Of a DNA stretch of 64,000 bases, positions 58,422 to 64,000 are shown piece by piece. The notes under the pieces were generated by a model that saw only the letters and a list, made by a program, of their open reading frames with translations, made no database searches and was not told the origin of the DNA. Source of the DNA: Paraburkholderia megapolitana. Lineage in GTDB: Bacteria; Pseudomonadota; Gammaproteobacteria; Burkholderiales; Burkholderiaceae. The position numbers were made by a program, and so were the translations under genes. Within the stretch, counting starts at the first letter, position 1, and each line of letters opens with the position of its first letter. Where the stretch lies: positions 3,263,001 to 3,327,000 of the forward strand of contig NZ_CP041745.1 of the NCBI RefSeq assembly GCF_007556815.1, given 5' to 3'.

Positions 58422-58459
58422 GACTTAGGCCGTCCGGCATCCTGCGCACGGCCTAAGTC
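58422..58459. promoter_or_regulatory. 12-bp perfect inverted repeat upstream of the DUF2848 cassette
   Basis: GACTTAGGCCGT (58422-58433) and ACGGCCTAAGTC (58448-58459) are separated by 14 bases with no following T run on either strand. It lies 17 bases before a TTGACA -35 element, so it is more likely an operator or RNA structure than a terminator. Confidence 0.6.
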
Positions 58460-58475
58460 ATCTCAAGGAATGTTT

Positions 58476-58505
58476 TTGACAGACTGGACGTCTGTGAAAT
58501 ATCAC
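58476..58505 (+). promoter_or_regulatory. Promoter of the DUF2848-MFS genes with overlapping dyads
   Basis: A perfect -35 TTGACA (58476-58481) overlaps ACAGAC-TGGAC-GTCTGT (58479-58495), and TGTGA-AATA-TCACA (58493-58506) covers the expected -10. The -10 itself is not clear (TATCAC or similar). The overlap suggests that a regulator binds here. Confidence 0.55.
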
Positions 58506-58542
58506 AATAATATCTATCGCATATTCAATCTGGAGTTCAGTC

Positions 58543-59229
58543 ATGTCGCAGGTGTCGTTCAATGTCGTGAGCCGCTCGGGAACGAGCGCCCCGTCCACCG
58601 TCGATCTCAACCGGTTGACGATCGCCGGTTGGGCCGGCCGCGACCAGGCGGCGATCGAGCATCACATCGCCGAACTCGCCGCGCTCGGCGTCAAACGCCC
58701 GTCCACGACACCGCTCTTCTACCGTCTCGGCGCCGGCCTGCTCACGCAGGCGGAACAGATCGACGTGGTCGGCACGAAATCGAGCGGCGAAGCCGAGTGC
58801 GTGCTGGTCCATAGCGCCGACGGACTGCTCGTGACGATCGGCTCCGACCACACGGACCGCGAAGTCGAAGCCTACGGCGTAACCGTATCGAAGCAGATCT
58901 GCCCGAAGCCAGTAGCACGCGATGCGTGGCGCTTCGACGACGTCGTCGGCCACTGGGATCAGTTGCAGTTGCGCGCGCATGCCGTACTGAACGGCGAGCG
59001 TCGCCTGTACCAGCAAGGCAGCGTGGCCTCGCTGCTCGCCGCCGCCGATCTGCTCGAACGCGCACCGGTGCCGGCCGGCGCGGCGATGTTCTGCGGCACG
59101 CTGGCGGTGATCGGCGGCATCGTCGGGATGGGAGACGGCGATGCGCTCGAACTCGAACTGCATGACCCCGTGCTGAACCGCACGCTGCGCCACGCGTATC
59201 GCGTGCGCGCATTACCCATCGTCGAATGA
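58543..59229 (+). CDS. DUF2848 family protein
   Basis: A 228-residue protein matching the DUF2848 family, which resembles the fumarylacetoacetate-hydrolase fold distantly. It contains NRLTIAGWAGRDQAAIEHHIAELAALGVKRPSTTPLFYR near the start and GAMFCGTLAVIGGI-like sequence near the C-terminus. No catalytic residue is assigned. An MFS transporter gene starts 7 bases later, and a GntR regulator and an amidase follow. It is probably an enzyme in the breakdown of an amide or carboxylate compound. Confidence 0.85.
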   Translation: MSQVSFNVVSRSGTSAPSTVDLNRLTIAGWAGRDQAAIEHHIAELAALGVKRPSTTPLFYRLGAGLLTQAEQIDVVGTKSSGEAECVLVHSADGLLVTIGSDHTDREVEAYGVTVSKQICPKPVARDAWRFDDVVGHWDQLQLRAHAVLNGERRLYQQGSVASLLAAADLLERAPVPAGAAMFCGTLAVIGGIVGMGDGDALELELHDPVLNRTLRHAYRVRALPIVE

Positions 59230-59236
59230 GTCTTTC

Positions 59237-60553
59237 ATGAACCTCACTCCCGCCGCTTCCGCCGAAGCCAGCGCGCTGCGCAAGATCACCTGGCACATCA
59301 TGCCGTTCCTGTTTCTGGTCTATGTGCTGTCGTATCTCGACCGCGTGAACATCGGCTACGCGAAGCTGCAGTTCACCGGCGACCTCGGCCTGTCGAATGC
59401 AGCTTATGGGCTCGGTGCAGGGATCTTCTTCTTTGGTTACTTCGTGTTCGAGGTGCCGAGCAATCTGCTTTTGAAGCGCTTCGGCGCACGCGCCACGATT
59501 GCCCGCATCACGATCCTGTGGGGCGCGCTGTCGTGCGCGATGATGTTCGTGCATTCGGAGACCACGTTCTATGTGCTGCGTTTTTTCCTCGGCGTCGCCG
59601 AAGCCGGTCTCGTGCCGGGCGTCGTGCTGTATCTGACGTTCTGGTTTCCGTCCGACCGGCGCGCGCGGATGGTCGCCGTGTTCATGGCGGCGATTCCGGT
59701 GGCGGGCATCATCGGTGCGCCGTTGTCGGGGTTCCTGATGTCGGCGCTGCATGAAGCGCACGGACTGCGCGGCTGGCAGTGGATGTTCCTGATCGAAGGC
59801 ATTCCGTCGATCCTGACCGGCTTCTGGGCGCTCGCCGTGCTGCGCAACAGCCCCGCCGACGCCGCCTGGCTCACCGCCGAAGAAAAGCACGCCATCCTCG
59901 GCCGGCTCGCCCGCGAAAACAGCGTCGCGGCCGCAGCGGGCGCGGAACACAGTCTTGCCGTCGCGCTGCGCTCCAGTCGCTTCTGGCTGCTGACGCTGAT
60001 CTACTTTTGTCTCGTCACCGGCAATGCGGGCTTCTCGTTCTGGTTGCCGCAGATCGTCAAGGACCTCGGCGTGACGAACCTGCTGACGAACGGCTTCGTC
60101 ACCGCGATTCCCTATCTCGCGGCGGGCATCGGCATGATCCTGATCGGCCGTTCGTCGGATGTGACGGGCGAGCGTCGGTGGCATTACGCGGTGTGCTGCT
60201 TCCTTGGCGCGGCTGGGTTGATCGGCAGTGCGTCAGTCACGAACTCGATTCCGCTTGCCGTAACCGGTCTGTCGATCGCGTACGTCGGCATCCTCGCGGG
60301 CTTCGGCATTTTCTGGTCGATGTCGACGACGTTTCTGCAAGGTACGGCTGCGGTCGCCGGCATTGCCGTGATCAATTCGATTGCGAATCTGGCCGGCTAC
60401 GTGAGCCCGTATGTGCTCGGCATCGTCAAGGATGCGACGCATAGCGTGACTTACGGCTTGCTATTGATCGCTGGTGCATTGATCGTCGGTGGACTTGTCA
60501 CGCTCGCGATGCCGCGCGTGAAGGTACTGCACGGTGCGACGAGTGCGGCGTAA
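59237..60553 (+). CDS. MFS transporter, anion:cation symporter (ACS) family
   Basis: A 438-residue 12-helix permease. Typical ACS motifs are LDRVNIGYAKLQFTGDLGLS in the first loop, FGYFVFEVPSNLLLKRFGAR and FLGVAEAGLVPGVVLYLTFWFP. ACS members import organic acids such as glucarate, phthalate or allantoate. It starts 7 bases after the DUF2848 gene and is surely cotranscribed with it. The ligand is unknown but probably links to the amidase downstream. Confidence 0.9.
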   Translation: MNLTPAASAEASALRKITWHIMPFLFLVYVLSYLDRVNIGYAKLQFTGDLGLSNAAYGLGAGIFFFGYFVFEVPSNLLLKRFGARATIARITILWGALSCAMMFVHSETTFYVLRFFLGVAEAGLVPGVVLYLTFWFPSDRRARMVAVFMAAIPVAGIIGAPLSGFLMSALHEAHGLRGWQWMFLIEGIPSILTGFWALAVLRNSPADAAWLTAEEKHAILGRLARENSVAAAAGAEHSLAVALRSSRFWLLTLIYFCLVTGNAGFSFWLPQIVKDLGVTNLLTNGFVTAIPYLAAGIGMILIGRSSDVTGERRWHYAVCCFLGAAGLIGSASVTNSIPLAVTGLSIAYVGILAGFGIFWSMSTTFLQGTAAVAGIAVINSIANLAGYVSPYVLGIVKDATHSVTYGLLLIAGALIVGGLVTLAMPRVKVLHGATSAA

Positions 60554-60667
60554 TACTCACACCGCAGCTCGCAGCGCCGACAGCGCGGTGAGTCCGCGGG
60601 CCCGCTGCGCCCTGTTTGCCGCGCAGCCGTGTTCTACAATGCGGCCACACCGACCGCACTCCTTTTC

Positions 60668-61345
60668 ATGACGCTCCCGCAGACTTCCCGCAGCGCTCGC
60701 CCCAAGCCACAGAACGCCGCGAGCCTCGCCGAACAGGCCTACGATTTCGTCAAGCGCGAGATCATCACGATGCGTCTGCGCCCAAGCGAAGTGCTCAACG
60801 AAGCCGAACTGATGGCGCTGACCGGCATCGGTCGCACTCCCGTTCACCAGGCGCTGCACCGGCTCGTTCACGAAGGCATGCTCACGATCATGCCGCGCAA
60901 GGGCATCATGGTGCGCCCGGTCTCGCTCGACGACGTGCTCGCGATCATCGATGTGCGGCTCGTCAACGAGAGCTACTGCGTCGAACTCGCGGCGCGCCAT
61001 GCGCAGGCGCAGGATTTCGAAGCGATGGAAGCGCTGCTCGAACGTTCGGCGGTCTGCGTCGCGGCGCATGACGTCGAAGGGATGATGGACATCGATCGCG
61101 AGTTCCATCTGGCCATTTCCGCCGCCTCGCGCAACGCGGTGCTCGCCGACATCCTGCGTGGACTGCATGAACGCTCGCTGCGTTTCTGGTTCATCTCGCT
61201 GTCCGAGCCGCACCATCTCGAAGACGTCCACGACGAGCATCTCGAACTGTTTCGCCTGTTGCGCGAACGCGATGCGGACGGCGCGCGCCAGTCCGTGCAG
61301 CGTCATATCGAAGCGTTCCGCGCGACGCTTTTCAACCGGATCTGA
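60668..61345 (+). CDS. GntR/FCD-family transcriptional regulator
   Basis: A 225-residue regulator from the ATG at 60668. The winged HTH (about residues 20-85) has LAEQAYDFVKREIITMRLRPSEVL and GRTPVHQALHRLVHEGMLTIMPRKG; the C-terminal FCD ligand domain has DIDREFHLAISAASRNAVL with metal-binding Asp/His residues. It probably senses the cassette's substrate. The amidase gene begins six bases after its stop. Confidence 0.92.
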   Translation: MTLPQTSRSARPKPQNAASLAEQAYDFVKREIITMRLRPSEVLNEAELMALTGIGRTPVHQALHRLVHEGMLTIMPRKGIMVRPVSLDDVLAIIDVRLVNESYCVELAARHAQAQDFEAMEALLERSAVCVAAHDVEGMMDIDREFHLAISAASRNAVLADILRGLHERSLRFWFISLSEPHHLEDVHDEHLELFRLLRERDADGARQSVQRHIEAFRATLFNRI

Positions 61346-61351
61346 ACGACC

Positions 61352-62728
61352 ATGACCACCGATTTCACACCTTTCCCGCCGCTCGCCCAACTCGCCGCCG
61401 ATCTCTCCGCCGGTCGCACCACGAGCCGCGCGCTCGTCGAAACCGCGCTCGAACGGATCGCCGATCCGGCAGGCCAGGGATCGACCGTCTTCATGCATGT
61501 CGATGCCGACAGCGCCCGCGCGGCCGCCGATGCGCACGACCGTCTGCGCGCCGCGGGCACCGTACTGTCGCCGCTCGCGGGGATTCCGGTGTCGGTGAAG
61601 GACCTGTTCGATATCGAAGGCCAGGTGACGCGCGCGGGTTCCCGCGTGCTCGCCGATGCGCCGCCCGCCACCGCCGATGCCATCGCCGTCGCGCGGCTGA
61701 AGCGTGCGGGAGCGGTGATCGTCGGGCGCACCAACATGAGCGAGTTCGCGTTTTCAGGGCTTGGGCTCAATCCGCATTACGGGAATCCGCTGTCGCCGTA
61801 CCGGCGCAGCGAACCCGGCGACGAACGGATCTCGGGCGGGTCTTCGTCGGGCGCGGCGGCTTCGGTCGCCGACGGCATGGCGGCGATTGCGCTCGGCACC
61901 GACACCGGCGGCTCGATCCGCATCCCGGCCGCGCTGTGCGGTCTGACCGGCTTCAAACCGACCGCCGAGCGGATTCCGAAGCAAGGCGGCGTGCCGCTGT
62001 CGTCAACGCTCGATTCGTTCGGGCCGATCGGCGTGTCGGTCGCGTGCTGCGCGCTGGTGGACCGGATGCTGGCGGGGCTGGAACCGCGTGTGCCGGCCGC
62101 CCGGCCGCTCGAAGGCGTGCGCCTCGGCGTGTTAACCAACTACGTAACGGACGGTGTCGAGCCGGCGGTCACCGAAGCTGTCGATATGGCGCTCAAGCAT
62201 CTCGAAGCCGCCGGCGCGATCGTCAAGGAAGTCCGCTTCGCGCCGCTCGACCGCCTGGCGGAAATCAACCGCTTCGGCTTTTCGCCGATCGAAGCGTACG
62301 CCTGGCACCGGCCGCTGCTGGAAAAGCATCGCGACCTCTACGATCCGCGCGTGCTGGTCCGGATCCTGAAGGGCCAGCCGGCCAGCGCCGCCGACTATCT
62401 TGACCTGCTCGCCGAACGCCACGCGATGCTGGAAGCAGCCCGCGCGCTGTGGCAGCGCTTCGACGCGGTGGTCGCGCCGACCGTGCCTGTCGTGCCGCCG
62501 CGCGTCGCCGACCTGATCGACGACGATGAGGCATTCGGTCGCACCAACGCGCTGATCCTGCGCAATCCGAGCGCGTTCAACTTCCTCGATACGTGCGCGC
62601 TGTCGCTGCCCTGCCACCGGCGCGGCGATGCACCGGTCGGCCTGATGCTGGCGGGCGCCCCGCACAACGACGACGCGCTGCTGGCCCTCGGCCGGGCCGC
62701 CGAGGCCGTTCTGACGACGATCCGTTAG
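61352..62728 (+). CDS. Amidase-signature hydrolase
   Basis: A 458-residue amidase-signature enzyme. The Ser-cisSer-Lys triad is Lys83 (VSVKDLFD), Ser164 (GGSSSG) and Ser188 ([11 protein letters not shown]), with the expected 24-residue spacing between the serines. Amidase-signature enzymes hydrolyse amides, ureides or carbamates, and the sequence alone does not tell which. GatA is unlikely because no gatB or gatC is adjacent. It follows the GntR gene by six bases. Confidence 0.9.
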   Translation: MTTDFTPFPPLAQLAADLSAGRTTSRALVETALERIADPAGQGSTVFMHVDADSARAAADAHDRLRAAGTVLSPLAGIPVSVKDLFDIEGQVTRAGSRVLADAPPATADAIAVARLKRAGAVIVGRTNMSEFAFSGLGLNPHYGNPLSPYRRSEPGDERISGGSSSGAAASVADGMAAIALGTDTGGSIRIPAALCGLTGFKPTAERIPKQGGVPLSSTLDSFGPIGVSVACCALVDRMLAGLEPRVPAARPLEGVRLGVLTNYVTDGVEPAVTEAVDMALKHLEAAGAIVKEVRFAPLDRLAEINRFGFSPIEAYAWHRPLLEKHRDLYDPRVLVRILKGQPASAADYLDLLAERHAMLEAARALWQRFDAVVAPTVPVVPPRVADLIDDDEAFGRTNALILRNPSAFNFLDTCALSLPCHRRGDAPVGLMLAGAPHNDDALLALGRAAEAVLTTIR

Positions 62729-62822
62729 ACGAAAGGCGCGGTGGCCCGGGTTCGCGCTAGAATCGCGGGCACCCGCCTGGGGGAGCTCCCCCGGCATTCA
62801 CCGACCGCCACACGATCGATCC

Positions 62823-63332
62823 ATGAACAACGACAACGCCGTCCTGCGCCGCGAGCGCTCCCTGCTGGTCCTGCTCGGTTTCATCTGTCTTGCGCTGGTG
62901 GCCGGCGCGCTGTACCTCCAGTACTTCAAGCACGAAGACCCGTGCCCGCTGTGCATCATGCAGCGCTACTTCTATCTGCTGATCGCGATCTTCGCGTTCC
63001 TCGGCGCGCGGCTGCGCGGCTGGCGCGGCGTGCGCCTGCTCGAACTGCTGGCCGTGCTGTCGGCGGCAGCCGGCATCGCTACCGCGGCGAAACACGTCTA
63101 CGTGCAGGCGAACCCGGGGTTTAGCTGCGGGTTCGACGCGCTGCAACCGGTCGTCGACAGCCTGCCGCCCGCGCACTGGCTGCCCGGCGTGTTCAAGGTG
63201 GCGGGCCTTTGCGAAACCGCCTATCCGCCGATTCTCGGCCTGACGCTGCCGATGTGGTCGCTGCTCGGCTTCGTCGTCGCGTTCGTGCCGCTCGTGCGCA
63301 GTCTCGTGCGTAACCGGCGCCGCATCAGCTGA
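62823..63332 (+). CDS. dsbB: Disulfide bond formation protein DsbB
   Basis: An inner-membrane quinone reductase that reoxidises DsbA. The 169-residue protein has four helices and both redox pairs: Cys41-Cys44 (CPLC) in the first periplasmic loop and Cys102 and Cys130 in the second. A TAGAAT at 62757-62762 is a possible -10. It lies between the amidase gene and xdhA and appears unrelated to either. Confidence 0.95.
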   Translation: MNNDNAVLRRERSLLVLLGFICLALVAGALYLQYFKHEDPCPLCIMQRYFYLLIAIFAFLGARLRGWRGVRLLELLAVLSAAAGIATAAKHVYVQANPGFSCGFDALQPVVDSLPPAHWLPGVFKVAGLCETAYPPILGLTLPMWSLLGFVVAFVPLVRSLVRNRRRIS

Positions 63333-63771
63333 TTCGGGGTTGCCGCCCGGCGCGCTCGTTGCCGGACGGCCTGTCCGCTGTACTGCCGGTCGATGTGGGG
63401 CGGCTGCGGCGGAGCCCGCGATGCCGGCGCCGCGGGGTCAGCGGCGTTTGCGTGGCCGCGCAGCGTTGACAGGTCCGGCGTCACCGCTTTGACCCGGCCC
63501 ATTCCGCGGCCTTTCCTGTCTCCGGCCAACCGCTTCACGTCACTTTCCACCGCCTTTCGCCCCTTCCCGCCCCCACGCAACTTCCGCCGCGCGGGCGAAT
63601 CGTACGGTTGTCATGACCCGCGGCTGATAACCCCCATTACCGGCAGGGAATCCTTTCCACGCGCGGTGGTGCTATCTTCGGGCATGGATGGCGATCTACG
63701 TGCGCGAGGCCGGCTACGGCTCGACCTCATGCGTAACGCGCGCCCGGTCCGCAATGTCTTTCGGATTCGCC
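63333..63771. other. Intergenic region dsbB / xdhA
   Basis: This 439-base gap is G+C-rich. Open frames here have no signal, family or ribosome binding site and look like noise. It should hold the xdhA promoter, but none was confidently found. No structured RNA or terminator was recognised. Confidence 0.5.
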
Positions 63772-64000
63772 ATGACAACGCAAACCATCCGTTTCTATTA
63801 CCGTGGGGCCCTCCGTGAAGTCACGGACGTGCCCGCTTCGTGCACCGTGCTGCAGCACCTGCGCGAAGACCTGCATTGCACGGGAACGAAGGAAGGCTGC
63901 GCCGAAGGCGATTGCGGCGCGTGCACGGTGGTGGTCGGCGAGCTGGGTCCGCAACGCTCGCTCGCGCTGAAAGCGGTTAACGCCTGCATCCAGTTCCTGC
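63772..64000 (+). CDS. xdhA: Xanthine dehydrogenase small subunit (partial, 5' end)
   Basis: The first 76 residues of an XdhA-type subunit, cut by the right window edge. The plant-type [2Fe-2S] ligands Cys43, Cys48 and Cys51 are in CTGTKEGCAEGDCGAC, which with the N-terminus QTIRFYYRGALREV matches XdhA. It feeds electrons from the molybdenum centre during xanthine or hypoxanthine oxidation. The FAD domain lies beyond the window, so relatives such as other molybdenum hydroxylases cannot be wholly excluded. Confidence 0.88.
   Translation, partial: MTTQTIRFYYRGALREVTDVPASCTVLQHLREDLHCTGTKEGCAEGDCGACTVVVGELGPQRSLALKAVNACIQFL

Noticed and set aside
63393..63818. 141-codon frame between dsbB and xdhA
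   Set aside because: It overlaps xdhA in another frame, is Arg/Pro/Ser-rich, and lacks a start signal.
1..64000. CRISPR arrays, insertion sequences, prophage, tRNA genes
   Set aside because: No spaced direct-repeat array, transposase, integrase or tRNA cloverleaf was recognised on either strand; the only array is the 11-bp repeat, which has no spacers.

Overview
The window is chromosomal DNA of a betaproteobacterium of the family Burkholderiaceae, most likely Paraburkholderia, Caballeronia or a close relative. The evidence is the high G+C content, the order gyrA-serC-pheA-hisC-tyrA-aroA-cmk-rpsA-ihfB-lapAB, the one-piece tmRNA with tag ANDDTFALAA, and the fds-type NAD-linked formate dehydrogenase. 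Nearly all of it is ordinary core genome. No phage, insertion sequence, CRISPR array or tRNA was found.

Layout. 1-2.3 kb: rpsP-rimM-trmD-rplS operon on the minus strand, rplS cut by the window edge. 2.6-6.3 kb: a TM2 membrane protein, a radical-SAM protein of the SplB/PA0069 type under a LexA-like box, and an Lrp-type regulator divergent from dadA. 6.4-12.9 kb: acyl-CoA dehydrogenase, etfBA and the metNIQ methionine importer. 13.1-18.3 kb: lipase-like hydrolase, enoyl-CoA hydratase, HDAC-like deacetylase, MltB-type transglycosylase and cysM. 18.6-27.5 kb: a ComEA-like helix-hairpin-helix protein, heptose and LPS genes (rfaD, rfaE1, ugd, lapB, lapA), ihfB, rpsA and cmk. 27.5-36.7 kb: aromatic, histidine-type and serine aminotransferase genes, a DUF2059 protein and gyrA. 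37.2-40 kb: OmpA-family protein, ubiG, gph and ssrA. 40.2-47.2 kb: a small secreted protein, a ModE/PBP-type regulator divergent from the fdsGBA-D operon. 47.2-58.4 kb: FAD monooxygenase, metal-responsive ArsR-CDF pair, a TPR/glycosyltransferase-like protein, a citrate-type transporter, an acetyltransferase, a glutamine amidotransferase-like hydrolase and a CPA2 antiporter. 58.5-64 kb: a DUF2848-MFS / GntR-amidase cassette, dsbB and the start of xdhA.

The most interesting signals are regulatory. (1) The leader of the ComEA-like gene has a 12-bp perfect stem that buries the Shine-Dalgarno sequence directly before ATG. (2) The SplB-like radical-SAM gene has a canonical CTGT-N8-ACAG box over its -10. 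(3) The rpsA-ihfB gap can fold as a closed multi-branch structure of three hairpins inside an outer 8-bp stem. (4) An ArsR protein with a complete DxHx10HxxE metal site is paired with a 10-bp dyad and a CDF exporter. (5) A degenerate 11-bp tandem array lies after the TPR gene. (6) The DUF2848/MFS/GntR/amidase cassette has no assigned substrate and carries strong dyads in its promoter. (7) The fds operon lacks fdsC between fdsA and fdsD.
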